A stretch of 64,000 nt of DNA, taken from Denitrolinea sp034411715 (GTDB lineage: Bacteria; Chloroflexota; Anaerolineae; Anaerolineales; Villigracilaceae). The notes beneath the pieces were generated by a model. The model was not told the DNA's origin. It did no database searches and worked only from the letters and a program-made list of their open reading frames with translations. The position numbers were made by a program, and so were the translations under genes. Within the stretch, counting starts at the first letter, position 1. Every line of letters begins with the position of its first letter. Location of the stretch: positions 13,445 through 77,444 of the forward strand of contig DAOUMJ010000209.1 of the NCBI GenBank assembly GCA_034411715.1. Direction: 5' to 3'. Shown in pieces: positions 33,567 to 43,091 of the stretch.

Positions 33567-33815
33567 ATGATGAGTTCTTTATTTTCCGATACCCATCCCA
33601 AAATGGAAGCCCTGCAAATCGAATTGATTCGGCACATGCCATCGTGGAAAAAGATCTCCATGGTGGACAGCCTGAACGAAACGGTGAAAACACTGGCGGT
33701 CAGCGGCATTAAACAACGACATCCCGAAGCGACGCCCGAACAAATCCGCCGCATGTTGGCGGAAATCGTGCTCGGCCTGGAACTGGCGCGAAAGGTATAC
33801 GACCATGCAAGGTGA
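33567..33815 (+). CDS. Small helical protein preceding a nucleotidyltransferase
   Basis: An 82-residue protein predicted to be mostly helical (MEALQIELIRHMPSWKKISMVDSLNETVKTL and PEQIRRMLAEIVLGLELARKVY). No catalytic motif is visible. Its end overlaps the start of the nucleotidyltransferase gene by 11 nt, suggesting translational coupling and a complex. By analogy with two-gene nucleotidyltransferase toxin-antitoxin modules it could be the partner, but nothing in the sequence shows which component is which. A GGAG lies a few nt before the ATG pair. Confidence 0.65.
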   Translation: MMSSLFSDTHPKMEALQIELIRHMPSWKKISMVDSLNETVKTLAVSGIKQRHPEATPEQIRRMLAEIVLGLELARKVYDHAR

Positions 33816-34380
33816 AGCCACTCGAATTACATTGCTCGTCACGCAAACGCTGGAACGGATCGGGATTCCCTACGCGGTGGGCGGCTCGCTGGCGAGTTCC
33901 CTGCACGGCGTCATGCGCTCCACGCTGGATGTGGACATTGTGGCAGATATGAAGGTGGAACACATCCCCGCCCTGGTTGCCGCGCTCTCGAAGGAATTTT
34001 ATGCCGATGACGAAATGATGAAAGACGCCATCGCGCATCACAGCAGTTTCAACCTCATCCATTACGAAACCGCCTTCAAGGTGGATATTTTCATCCGCAA
34101 GTTGCGCGCCTTCGATCAAATGCAGTTGGAACGGCGCAGGCCATCGGTCATTGCCACCGAACCCGAAGAAAGCGTGTACGTTGTCAGCCCCGAAGATATC
34201 ATCCTCTCCAAACTGGAATGGTATCGCATGGGCGGGGAAGTGTCCGACCGCCAGTGGCGCGATATCCTGGGTGTGCTGAAAGCCCGCGCGGGCGAACTCG
34301 ACCTGGCCTACCTGCGAAAATGGGCGGGCGAACTGAAGGTCAGTGATTTGATGGAACGCGCTTTGAACGAAGCGGCATGA
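33805..34380 (+). CDS. Nucleotidyltransferase-fold protein within the type III RM locus
   Basis: A 191-residue protein with the nucleotidyltransferase signature YAVGGSLASSLHG followed by STLDVDIVAD, where the D-x-D pair would bind metal, and a later candidate metal ligand in FKVDIF. The C-terminal third is helical with SPEDIILSKLEWYRMGG. This matches the AbiEii/DUF6036-like group often found in toxin-antitoxin or abortive-infection modules. It overlaps the preceding small gene by 11 nt and the res gene by 4 nt (ATGA), so it is co-translated with the restriction subunit. Confidence 0.82.
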   Translation: MQGEATRITLLVTQTLERIGIPYAVGGSLASSLHGVMRSTLDVDIVADMKVEHIPALVAALSKEFYADDEMMKDAIAHHSSFNLIHYETAFKVDIFIRKLRAFDQMQLERRRPSVIATEPEESVYVVSPEDIILSKLEWYRMGGEVSDRQWRDILGVLKARAGELDLAYLRKWAGELKVSDLMERALNEAA

Positions 34381-37300
34381 AAAAACTTCAAACCCTCCTC
34401 AATGATATTGATTTCGAGTCCATGCCTGCCGCATGGACAGAGTTCGATTTGGCGCGCTTTTCCAGGTCCAAGAAGTTGTGGGATTACCAGCAAACCGCCG
34501 TCGAGAACGCGCTCAAGGCATTGTGGAAGTATTACTCGTTTGATTCCGTCATTGCGAGCGAAGCGAAGCAATCTCGTGTTAGCGCGGGGATTGCTTCGGG
34601 CGGGCAAAAAACGCCCGAACGCCCTCGCAATGACGCGATACGAAAAGAAGCCTTCCATCAATGGTACGCCGACAACCAAATCGAACTTCCCGAACTTTCC
34701 TTCGGCAAAAAGCGCGATAACGCGGCTCTGCTATCTCCTTATTATCCAATTACCAATAACCAATTACCATATTCCCACTTCATCAACCGCATGGGCTTCT
34801 GGATGGCGACAGGTTCGGGGAAAACCATTGTCATCGTCAAACTCATCGAAATCCTGTGGGCGCTCATCGGGCGCAAAGAAATCCCCGATAACGACATTCT
34901 GGTACTCACCCATCGCGAAGACCTGATCCAGCAATTGCGCGGCCACGTGGACGAATACAACGCGGCGAGCGGCAGTCTCTTCATCCGCTTGAAGGAACTC
35001 AGGGAATATGCCGATATCAAGCGCGGCTTTCCGTCCCTGCTCGGGCATCAGGAAATCACGGTCTTTTACTATCGCTCCGACAACCTGAGCGACGAACAAA
35101 AAGAACGCATCGTTGACTTCCGCAATTACGACAACAACGGCCGCTGGTACATCTTGCTGGATGAGGCGCACAAAGGCGATAAGGAAGATTCCAAACGCCA
35201 GCACATCTACAGCATTTTGAGCCGGGACGGTTTCCTGTTCAACTTCTCTGCCACCTTCACCGACGACCGCGACAAACTCACCACTGCCGCCGAATTCAAC
35301 CTGTCCAGTTTCATCGAAGCGGGTTACGGCAAGCACATCTCCATTCTCAAACAGGAAAACAGCGCCTTCCGCAAAGACAGCGGCGATTTCACCGACGAGG
35401 AAAAACAGAAGATCGTCCTGCAATCCCTGTTGATGATGACTTATATCAACAAGACACGGGAAGGTTTGCTGGAAGCCACCGGCACGGAACTCTATCACCG
35501 TCCGCTTTTGCTGGCGCTGGTCAACTCGGTCAACACCGATGACGCCGACCTGAAAATCTTCTTCGCCCAACTGGAACGCATCGCCAAAGGCGAACTTGGC
35601 CGCGAGGCCTTCTCCCGCGCCAAATCCGACCTGTGGAATGAACTCAAAGCCGAACCTGAATGGCTGTACGAAGATTCCCGCTTCATCCCCGACCAAAGCC
35701 TGTTCCAAAGCCTGACGCTCAAAGACATCCTGAAAACGGTCTTCAACTCCGAAAATCACAGCGAGATCGAAGTGCTGACGCGTCCGAGCAACGACAAGGA
35801 ACTGGCGTTCAAACTCAAAACGTCCGCCGCGCCGTTTGCCCTTATCCGCATCGGCAACACCGCCGAATGGCTCAAAGACGTGCTGGCAGGCTACCAGTTC
35901 GTGCAGGGTTTCGAAGATGAGAGTTTCTTCCAGCGCATCAACGAGGAAGACAGTGAAATAAATCTGCTCATGGGTTCGCGCAGTTTCTACGAAGGCTGGG
36001 ATTCCAACCGCCCCAACGTGATTACCTTCATCAACATCGGCGGCGCGGACGCCAAGAAATTCATCCTGCAATCCGTTGGGCGCGGCGTCCGCATCGAACC
36101 CATCCCCAATAAACGCAAACGACTTGCGTCACTGGATACTGCGAAAGAAGTAGATCATTCCCTGTTCACACAGGCAAGACCATTCCTCCCTGCTGTTGAA
36201 ACCCTCTTTATCTTCGGTACCAATCGCGCCGCGCTCGAAAGCGTCTTCAAAGAACTCGACAACGAAAAAGAGAAGGAGGAAGGCGTCGAAATTGCGCTCG
36301 AAGTCAATCCCGCCGCTGTGGATGGTCGGCCTTTGCTCATTCCCACCTATCGCTATTCCAACCAACCGCTCATCGAGCAACGCGCCCCAAGCAAGTTCGA
36401 TATTCCGCAGGAGGAATTGGACTATCTGAACAAGTATCTCAAGTATCTTGGCGATGAACGTTTATTGCTGGCGCATCACGATCTATCCCCGCAACAAATC
36501 GGCTACGTTCAAAAAAGCGTTGCCGATCCTGATACCTATTTCGACACATCGGGCGGACGGAAATTCGGGAATATCAACATCCTGCTCCCGCGCCTCGTTC
36601 GCTATCTCGACATCATCCCGTGCGAGTTGGAAGGCTTCAAGCCGCTGGAGGCCGAGATCAACCATTACAAGCATATCCGCGTGTTTCTCAAAGACATCGA
36701 AGAATTGCGCAGGAAAATAAAGGCAGTCCAGCAATTCAGCGATCCTGAAGAGCGAAAAACCTTTTTGAAACAACGACTGGCAACAGGGGAAATCAACATT
36801 GATACCTACACCGCTACCATCGAAGGCATTGCCCGCACGTCCGCCGAAGAAACCTTTACCCCGCCACAAGGCGCGACCCTGAAAATCAAAAACATCGCCG
36901 CGCATTACTATATGCCTCTGCTTTTATCCGAAGACGAAAAAATTGATTACATTCGTCATGTCATCCACGTGGAAAGCGAAGTTTTTTTCATCAAGCAATT
37001 GGAAGATTACCTTCAACAAGACGACAACTACTTCAAGTCCTTTGACTGGTGGATGTTCAGCCGCGCCGATGAAACGCTGGATAAAGTCGTCATCCCCTAT
37101 TACGACCCAACCCAAAACAAAATGCGCGACTTCCATCCCGACTTCATCTTCTGGCTCAAACGCTGGAACGATTACTTCATCCTGTTCGTTGACCCCAAAG
37201 GTATGCAAAATACTGGTTACGAATACAAGGTGGATGGCTACAAGGATATTTTCTGGGAGAACGGAAAGATGAAATCCATCCCTTATCGCGGCCTGAATGT

Positions 37301-37415
37301 TTGCGTCTCACTGGCGATGTTCAATCCTAAAGCAAGCCAATCGCCGCAGGGATACAACGATTGTTGGTACGACCATCCAAAGCAGGTTTTGAAGAAGTTG
37401 ATTGCACATAATTAA
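34377..37415 (+). CDS. res: Type III restriction-modification system, helicase-nuclease (Res)
   Basis: A 1012-residue restriction subunit. Walker A is ATGSGKT near residue 143; the DEAH box reads LLDEAHKG; a later helicase motif includes FYEGWDSNRPNVITF and QSVGRGVRIEP. The C-terminal nuclease has DFHPDFIFWL followed by FILFVDPKG, a PD-(D/E)XK motif. It cuts DNA together with Mod at unmethylated sites. Residues about 57-86 are encoded by a palindromic repeat (VIASEAKQS ... RNDA) and residues about 122-131 by an ATTACCA repeat; both precede the first helicase motif, so the catalytic core is not interrupted. The start overlaps the previous stop. Confidence 0.92.
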   Translation: MKKLQTLLNDIDFESMPAAWTEFDLARFSRSKKLWDYQQTAVENALKALWKYYSFDSVIASEAKQSRVSAGIASGGQKTPERPRNDAIRKEAFHQWYADNQIELPELSFGKKRDNAALLSPYYPITNNQLPYSHFINRMGFWMATGSGKTIVIVKLIEILWALIGRKEIPDNDILVLTHREDLIQQLRGHVDEYNAASGSLFIRLKELREYADIKRGFPSLLGHQEITVFYYRSDNLSDEQKERIVDFRNYDNNGRWYILLDEAHKGDKEDSKRQHIYSILSRDGFLFNFSATFTDDRDKLTTAAEFNLSSFIEAGYGKHISILKQENSAFRKDSGDFTDEEKQKIVLQSLLMMTYINKTREGLLEATGTELYHRPLLLALVNSVNTDDADLKIFFAQLERIAKGELGREAFSRAKSDLWNELKAEPEWLYEDSRFIPDQSLFQSLTLKDILKTVFNSENHSEIEVLTRPSNDKELAFKLKTSAAPFALIRIGNTAEWLKDVLAGYQFVQGFEDESFFQRINEEDSEINLLMGSRSFYEGWDSNRPNVITFINIGGADAKKFILQSVGRGVRIEPIPNKRKRLASLDTAKEVDHSLFTQARPFLPAVETLFIFGTNRAALESVFKELDNEKEKEEGVEIALEVNPAAVDGRPLLIPTYRYSNQPLIEQRAPSKFDIPQEELDYLNKYLKYLGDERLLLAHHDLSPQQIGYVQKSVADPDTYFDTSGGRKFGNINILLPRLVRYLDIIPCELEGFKPLEAEINHYKHIRVFLKDIEELRRKIKAVQQFSDPEERKTFLKQRLATGEINIDTYTATIEGIARTSAEETFTPPQGATLKIKNIAAHYYMPLLLSEDEKIDYIRHVIHVESEVFFIKQLEDYLQQDDNYFKSFDWWMFSRADETLDKVVIPYYDPTQNKMRDFHPDFIFWLKRWNDYFILFVDPKGMQNTGYEYKVDGYKDIFWENGKMKSIPYRGLNVCVSLAMFNPKASQSPQGYNDCWYDHPKQVLKKLIAHN
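34548..34635. repeat. GTCATTGCGAG palindromic element inside res
   Basis: Arms gtcattgcgag and ctcgcaatgac with inner cgaagcaatct and ggattgcttcg span 88 nt, in frame. It is the same family as in mod but shorter and with a different centre. Confidence 0.85.
34741..34768. repeat. In-frame ATTACCA repeat in res
   Basis: ccaattaccaataaccaatt and accatattcc encode YPITNNQLPYS between a lysine-rich segment and the Walker A region. Same unit as at 20729 and 57610. Confidence 0.65.
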
Positions 37416-37525
37416 AAAACGACTCCTCCTTTCCTCGGCGGGAATTTATTTGAACTTCCTTCGCGCTTCTTTGTGTCCTTCGCGGTTCGAAAGTTTTTCC
37501 GCTCCAAACTCGTGATATTCGTCAA

Positions 37526-37554
37526 TTGTCCGATACGCCAACTTGACCTATACT
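37526..37554 (+). promoter_or_regulatory. Candidate sigma-70 type promoter for the TPR gene
   Basis: TTGTCC (37526-37531), a 17-nt spacer and TATACT (37549-37554), 29 nt before the ATG at 37583. The spacing is optimal and the gap follows the res gene, so a new transcription unit probably begins here. Confidence 0.5.
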
Positions 37555-37582
37555 TGGAGCATCCCAACCCTTCGGATATTAC

Positions 37583-39571
37583 ATGAGCAAACGACGTACT
37601 CCTACTCGAATTGACCCGATCAACCTGCCGCGCCGCCTGCGGGAGAGCCTCGCGGAAGCGAGTGAATTGCTGGAAGAAAAAAAACCAGTCAAAGCGAAAG
37701 CGATACTCGAAGAATTAGTCAAAGCCTTTCCTCGCCAGGAGGACGCGCTCGGCCTGCTTGCCAACGCCTGTGCGGACACAAAAGATGATCGAGGCTATCT
37801 TCAGGTGATGCTAAAACTCCACAGCCTCCGTCCCAACAACCCGGAATACAATCTTGGTTTGGCGGGCGGCTACCTGAGCAACGCCTACATAGTCCTGGCC
37901 CTGCAGACTTTCGAACGTTTCATCAATCGGTGGCCGGGACATCCAAAAGCGGACGATGCCCGTGAGGCCATCAAAACAATTCGCGGAGGGCTGGATAATA
38001 TTCTTGGCGAACTTCGCCTGGAGGAAAAGGATGGGCTCGAATTTTCAGCAAAACACGATGAATTAAGACTCTGCCTCGACACCGGCCAATACCAACGCGG
38101 CAAGACGCTCGCAAAGGAACTACTCAAGGTCAAGCCCGATTTTGCCCCGGCGCGCAACAACCTGAGCCAGATCTATTGGCTGGAAGGCGACACTGAAAAA
38201 GCCATCGAAACCTGCAAGGAGGTGCTTGCCCTCGAGCCCGATAACATCCACGCGCTTTCGAACATCATCCGCCTCCTGTTTCTGGCCGGTCGAAAAGAAG
38301 AGTCGTCGGTCTACATAGCAAGGCTGAAGGAATCCAGAGCCGAAGCGGCAGACCGCTGGAAGAAAATCGCCGAGGTGTTGAGTTTCATCGGCGACGACCA
38401 GGGAATTCTCGAATTGAAAGCGCAGGCGCAGAAAGAAGCCAGGCCGGAGGAGTTGGACGAGTATTTTCATCATTTTGCGGCAGTTTCAGAGCTGATTGTG
38501 GGACAGGAGAATGAGGCCAGGAACGATTGGAGACATGCCCTGAAACTCCAACCAGGTTTTTCTCCCGCCCAGGAAAACCTCGATGACCTGAAACTGCCGA
38601 AACACAAGCGGAACGGTCCCTGGGCGCATTCGATGGCGGAAATGGTCACCAGGAAAACCGTCCGTGAATTGACCGATGTAATCCAACGCGCCGCCAAAAG
38701 CAAAAGCGGGAATAGCGTCCAATTTGCCGCGCAACGCTTCCTGAATTCGCACCCCGAAATCCTTCAACTTGCGCCGTTGATATTAGAGCGAGGCGAGAAG
38801 ATCGCGAAGGAACTCATTTTGAACGTCGCGGATATGTCCGCTCATCCAGAATTTCTCGCCCTGCTCAAGGAGTTTGCCTTCGGCCAGGCGGGGTCCGACA
38901 AGATGCGAATGGAAGCGGCCCAAATCCTTTCGCAACACAACGCCGCGCCGGGCGGCCGGGTCAATATGTGGATTGAAGGCGAGCAAAGGGAACTTCTCCT
39001 GCTCGGATTTGAAATAACTCCCGAGCCGACGCTCGACATCCCCTTGAAACCCAAAGTAGCGGGCCTGCTGGAGCAAGCCATCTACGCGCTTCGCGAGCGT
39101 GACGGCGCGCGGGCCGAACAGCGCCTGCGAAACGCGCTCGCCCTCCAGCCCGAAGTTCCCACCTTGCTCAACAACCTCGCGGTAGCCCTCGTCCTGCAAG
39201 GGAAACAGGCCGAATCAGACTCCATCCTGAACCATCTCATCCAGGATTTTCCCAATTACTTTTTCGGGCAAATGTCGCTCGCCCGAATATCACTCAATGC
39301 GGGAGACTACGAAAAAGCCCATGCCATTCTTAATCATTGGCTGGAAACCAAAAAGAAATATCACCACACTGAATATAACATGCTGTGCAAGACCGAGATT
39401 GACCTTATGCTGGCGGAGAAAAAATACGAAGGCGCAACCTCGTGGCTTGAGATGTGGGAACGCACCGAACCGGACGACCCTGAGTTCGAAAAGTACAAAG
39501 CATTGGTGCAGATGTCCCGAGGCCTGTTCAAAAATCCTTTCGGAAACAAAGACCAAAAGAAAAAGGAGTAA
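37583..39571 (+). CDS. TPR-repeat protein
   Basis: A 662-residue soluble protein built of tetratricopeptide-like helical repeats, for example AKAILEELVKAFPRQEDALGLLANA, ALQTFERFINRWPGHPKADDA, AIETCKEVLALEPDNIHALSNI and AEQRLRNALALQPEVPTLLNNLAVAL. No enzymatic domain, signal peptide or membrane segment is seen. TPR proteins act as scaffolds; the partner is unknown. It ends 3 nt before panB, so the two are probably co-transcribed, but no functional link is evident. Confidence 0.85.
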   Translation: MSKRRTPTRIDPINLPRRLRESLAEASELLEEKKPVKAKAILEELVKAFPRQEDALGLLANACADTKDDRGYLQVMLKLHSLRPNNPEYNLGLAGGYLSNAYIVLALQTFERFINRWPGHPKADDAREAIKTIRGGLDNILGELRLEEKDGLEFSAKHDELRLCLDTGQYQRGKTLAKELLKVKPDFAPARNNLSQIYWLEGDTEKAIETCKEVLALEPDNIHALSNIIRLLFLAGRKEESSVYIARLKESRAEAADRWKKIAEVLSFIGDDQGILELKAQAQKEARPEELDEYFHHFAAVSELIVGQENEARNDWRHALKLQPGFSPAQENLDDLKLPKHKRNGPWAHSMAEMVTRKTVRELTDVIQRAAKSKSGNSVQFAAQRFLNSHPEILQLAPLILERGEKIAKELILNVADMSAHPEFLALLKEFAFGQAGSDKMRMEAAQILSQHNAAPGGRVNMWIEGEQRELLLLGFEITPEPTLDIPLKPKVAGLLEQAIYALRERDGARAEQRLRNALALQPEVPTLLNNLAVALVLQGKQAESDSILNHLIQDFPNYFFGQMSLARISLNAGDYEKAHAILNHWLETKKKYHHTEYNMLCKTEIDLMLAEKKYEGATSWLEMWERTEPDDPEFEKYKALVQMSRGLFKNPFGNKDQKKKE

Positions 39572-39574
39572 TCC

Positions 39575-40432
39575 ATGTCCGAACCCCGCAAGAAGATCAC
39601 CCTGCCCTACCTCTTCGACAAAGTGAGGAAGGGCGAACCCATCACCTGGCTGACGTGCTACGACTATCCCACCGCCTATTTGCAGGAGCAGGCGGGCATC
39701 GAGATGATCCTCGTCGGCGACAGCCTCGGAATGACCATGCTCGGCTACGATTCCACGCTGCCGGTCACGATGGACGACATGATCCGCCACTCGCAGGCCG
39801 TGAGGCGCGGCGCGCCGACCGCGTTCGTCATCGGGGATATGCCCTATATGACGTACCAGCCGAGTGTTGAACTGGCTATACGCAACGCGGGACGCTTCAT
39901 GGCCGAAGCCGGTTGCGACGCCATCAAACTGGAGGGCGGCGCGGCCATGGCCGACCGCGTCAAAGGCATCGTGGAAGCGGGCATCCCGGCCATCGGCCAC
40001 CTCGGGCTCACGCCGCAATCCGTCTCCGCGCTGGGCGGCTTCCGCCTGCAGGGCAAGTCCGCCGCCCTGGCGAAAAAGATCGTGGATGACGCCAAAGCCC
40101 TCGAACAGGCGGGCGCGTTCTGCATCCTGCTCGAACTCGTCCCCGACCGGCTATGCCAACTGATCACCGAGCGCGCCGAGAATTGCATCATCATGAGTCT
40201 CGGCTCCGGGCCGAACGCGCACGGTCAACTGCTCATCTACCACGACATGTTCGGGCTGTATCCCAAATTCAAGCCGAAGATGGCCAAGGTCTACGGCAAC
40301 GCGGGCGAGGTCATTCTCAACGGCCTCAAGAACTACCACGATGAAGTCATCGCCAAAAAATTCCCCGCGCCCGATAACTGGTTCGGGATGCCGGATGAGG
40401 AATATGACGAACTGAAGAAGATGCTTGGATAG
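39575..40432 (+). CDS. panB: 3-methyl-2-oxobutanoate hydroxymethyltransferase
   Basis: A 285-residue PanB that adds a hydroxymethyl group from methylene-THF to ketoisovalerate, the first committed step to pantothenate and CoA. Signatures are WLTCYDYPTAYLQEQAG, ILVGDSLGMTMLGYDSTLPVTMDDMI, FVIGDMPYMTYQ, IKLEGG, GHLGLTPQS and the catalytic Glu region LELVPDRL. Length is slightly above the common 265 residues. It uses methylene-THF, the same one-carbon pool that feeds MetF. The ATG is 3 nt after the TPR gene stop, whose end provides AAAAAGGAG as Shine-Dalgarno. Confidence 0.95.
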   Translation: MSEPRKKITLPYLFDKVRKGEPITWLTCYDYPTAYLQEQAGIEMILVGDSLGMTMLGYDSTLPVTMDDMIRHSQAVRRGAPTAFVIGDMPYMTYQPSVELAIRNAGRFMAEAGCDAIKLEGGAAMADRVKGIVEAGIPAIGHLGLTPQSVSALGGFRLQGKSAALAKKIVDDAKALEQAGAFCILLELVPDRLCQLITERAENCIIMSLGSGPNAHGQLLIYHDMFGLYPKFKPKMAKVYGNAGEVILNGLKNYHDEVIAKKFPAPDNWFGMPDEEYDELKKMLG

Positions 40433-40536
40433 TCTCATAGTCTGATAGTCAAATGGTCAAGCCGGCCATGGGACTATCAGACCAACGACTATAAGACTAT
40501 GAGACCATGAGACTATAAGACTACAAAACCAGGAGA
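40430..40536. repeat. AGTCTCATAGTCTGATAGTC repeats after panB
   Basis: Units gatagtctcatagtctgata on the left and agactataagactatgagac on the right form inverted, low-complexity arms around ccggccatggg. It fills the space between panB and the next gene. Confidence 0.8.
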
Positions 40537-40544
40537 CTACCCCC

Positions 40545-41807
40545 ATGACCAACCTCCAAAAATCCCTCAAAATCTCCCCCGATAAACTCAAAGCCGTCAA
40601 TTCTGTTTTTCTCGACCCCGACTCGCGGGTGATGAAAGACTTCCTCGCCGTGGTGGAAAAATACGGCACGCCCGAAGAGATCAACCGCAAACACCGCGCC
40701 GCGCGCAAAATGGAGAATCTCTTCAAGATCGTGCGGGAACGCAACCCCCAGGCGATCCAGGATTTGAACTGGCTCATCGAACAGCGCGACCGGGGCGCGT
40801 TCATCTCCGTCGAAGACTATCGCCGCCGCGTTCTTGGACCCAAAGCGGACGCGACCAAATTCAAGGACCGCTACGCCGTCACGCTCGAAGTCTCGGCGCT
40901 CCAATATTTCCCGTGGATTCGTCCCATGGCGGAACGCGCTATCGCCGAGAAGACGCTCGTCCCCGGCCGCTTCATCGCCGTCCGCAAGATGAAGGAATCC
41001 GAGGCCGACGGCGACTTGCCAGCCATCGTCGCCGCGCTGGACATCATCGGCGCGTCCTTCGTCGAGACGCTGGACACGAAGGGGACGGACGGCTCGAATC
41101 CGCACCTCGGCGGCCCCGCCACCATCACCGGCTACTTCGGCGGGATCGGCCAGCCCAACGAGCACGCCCTGCAATGGCTGGACGAGTTCCTCTACTACTA
41201 CACCAACTACGGCGTCCAGCACGTCCTGAACTTCAACGCGGGGACGATCCTGCTCGGCTTCCTGCTCCACCGCCTCGGCGTGGACATCCAGTTCAAGATC
41301 TCGGTCTTCTTCGGCTCAGACAATCCCTACCACGCGCTGTGGATCATGACCATGGCGAAACTGTTCAGCCGCGACGACGGGACCAGCCCGCTCATCGGCT
41401 TCAACTGGTCGAACTCGATCAACAACCAGACCATGGAACTGACCGCCGAATTTCGAAAGGCGCTCGGCTTCGAGAAGGTCGTCCGCTTCGAGCATCACAT
41501 CGTCGAGACGTGGAAGAGCATCGTCGTCCAGCCCTACAACCGCCGCGCCGAACTGATCGAAATTGCCGACCACGTGGCGAACATCGCCGCCAAACACGAG
41601 GGCGGCGACCCCGAAGTGGAGCAGACCCTCGCCCACCCCTCCGACATCCTGGATTACTTCCGCGAGAAGAAGGAGGTCATCGAAAGCGGCGATTGGGAGG
41701 CTCTCCAGACCAACTTCCTGTACAAGGTGGAGGCGGCCAATCACACCGCCTGGGATTTGACGGCGAAAGGATTGTCCTTTATTGCCGCAAGGAATTTGCA
41801 CAAGTAA
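40545..41807 (+). CDS. Conserved-looking cytoplasmic protein, function not recognised
   Basis: This 420-residue protein is not recognised. It has no signal peptide or membrane helix. A helical N-terminal third (LKAVNSVFLDPDSRVMKDFLAVVEKYGTPEEI...) is followed by an alpha/beta portion with glycine-rich turns (GGPATITGYFGGIGQPNEHAL), VFFGSDNPYHALW, PLIGFNWSNSINNQTMEL and FEHHIVETW, which could be a TIM-barrel enzyme with His, Asp and Asn at strand ends. Codon use matches the core genes, arguing for a native gene. It ends 19 nt before a strong intrinsic terminator and closes the panB direction of transcription. Confidence 0.7.
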   Translation: MTNLQKSLKISPDKLKAVNSVFLDPDSRVMKDFLAVVEKYGTPEEINRKHRAARKMENLFKIVRERNPQAIQDLNWLIEQRDRGAFISVEDYRRRVLGPKADATKFKDRYAVTLEVSALQYFPWIRPMAERAIAEKTLVPGRFIAVRKMKESEADGDLPAIVAALDIIGASFVETLDTKGTDGSNPHLGGPATITGYFGGIGQPNEHALQWLDEFLYYYTNYGVQHVLNFNAGTILLGFLLHRLGVDIQFKISVFFGSDNPYHALWIMTMAKLFSRDDGTSPLIGFNWSNSINNQTMELTAEFRKALGFEKVVRFEHHIVETWKSIVVQPYNRRAELIEIADHVANIAAKHEGGDPEVEQTLAHPSDILDYFREKKEVIESGDWEALQTNFLYKVEAANHTAWDLTAKGLSFIAARNLHK

Positions 41808-41826
41808 GGTTGAACAAATTACGAAC

Positions 41827-41861
41827 AAAACGCCCTCCCAGGCCGCTGGAGAGGGCGTTTT
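41827..41861. terminator. Bidirectional intrinsic terminator
   Basis: aaaacgccctc (41827-41837) pairs perfectly with gagggcgtttt (41851-41861) over 11 bp around a 13-nt loop; the A-run and T-run at the ends serve both strands. It separates the convergent 420-residue protein gene and the lipoprotein gene. Confidence 0.9.
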
Positions 41862-41884
41862 CTGATGGCAATTCTCCACACGCG

Positions 41885-42826
41885 CTATTTCATTTCAAAT
41901 GGATACACAGCCACCAATGTATCGCCCACGGCAATCCAATATTCATACTTATCGCCCACCTTGATATTTCTAAGCACGGCACTGCAATGTCTATAACCCA
42001 GCATTTCATAATACGCTTTAGTCTCAATCTTCTGTGTCTGAACGTTATATAAGCCAATCATAAATTGTTCCCGACTTGCCTTTTTCGGATAATCTTGGAA
42101 ACAAATTAAACGGCCTTCAGTATACCCTTCGCTAATATCGTCAAAGCGTTGCGAGGCAAAATCAAAGACTGTAATACTTATGGCATGGAAATAATTTTTG
42201 AACGCCTCTTCGTCCAAAACATCGGGAAAGGGCAACGTAGCGGGTGGCACGATTTGATCCGGGAGTAGCCTTTCCACCTGTTGTGCTAAAGTCACCACAT
42301 CATCCAAATTCGCTTTTCCGTTGGGGTTGAAATTGCTTATCCGAATCATGGCATTCCCCTTGTAGAAAAAGAGCTGAATTTCCTTACCGCCCTCCTCCAC
42401 CTCGGCGGCAATCGCTGCCTGCCCAATCGTTGGCACAGTAAGTGTGACAACAGGATTGTGAATGATTAGATCTGCCTCGGTAAGTAACTTATCGCTTGCG
42501 GTCACGGTGGCGCTAAGATTGATGTTGCCAGGCAAATTGCACAACAGCCTTGCGGATGTCATGCCAACAGAATACTCAATCCACTTGCATTGAGGAAGGT
42601 CAGCAACCGTAGGCAAGTAGACAATTGGTTCGGGGCCTGGAATTGGAGTGGGGGTGCTGGTAAAGGTTGGCGTAGGCGGTACAGGCGTAAGGGTTGGCGT
42701 TGATGTTGACGTTGCCGTTACAGTCGGGGTAATAGTAGGGCCAAACACCTGTCCCGGACCGCAGCCTGAAACAAGCAGGCTGAGCGCCAATAAACATACT
42801 GTAACCGCTTTTGCGCTTGTGTCCAT
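41885..42826 (-). CDS. Lipoprotein with Thr/Pro-rich linker
   Basis: A 313-residue exported lipoprotein. The start at 42826 has AGGAGG on the minus strand just upstream; the frame extends 12 codons further. The signal ends in the lipobox LLVSGC, followed by a TPT-rich linker (about residues 32-60) similar in style to the linker of the secreted protein at 1.8-5.9 kb. The mature domain (VYLPTVADLPQCKW onward) is beta-rich with no motif I recognise. It is AT-richer than its surroundings. Confidence 0.82.
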   Translation of the reverse strand: MDTSAKAVTVCLLALSLLVSGCGPGQVFGPTITPTVTATSTSTPTLTPVPPTPTFTSTPTPIPGPEPIVYLPTVADLPQCKWIEYSVGMTSARLLCNLPGNINLSATVTASDKLLTEADLIIHNPVVTLTVPTIGQAAIAAEVEEGGKEIQLFFYKGNAMIRISNFNPNGKANLDDVVTLAQQVERLLPDQIVPPATLPFPDVLDEEAFKNYFHAISITVFDFASQRFDDISEGYTEGRLICFQDYPKKASREQFMIGLYNVQTQKIETKAYYEMLGYRHCSAVLRNIKVGDKYEYWIAVGDTLVAVYPFEMK

Positions 42827-43091
42827 GATTCCTCCTGTCGCTATTACGGGCGCACCCGGCAACTGCTCATGCGAGTTGCAATATCACAAGGCGGTTCGCA
42901 ATGGTTGTTGTGATACTCACATATTATTATAACATTAAAGCCAGACAATTGGCTGGCCGAGCAGTAGCGAGATCCAAACACAGAAAAGGTCGCGGCAAAA
43001 GGCGAATGACTCTAATATTGTAACGCAAGGTTGGCAGCATGGGGTCGTGAAAGTGACCAGCGGAAGGGTCTCGGAGATTCTCTTATTATCG

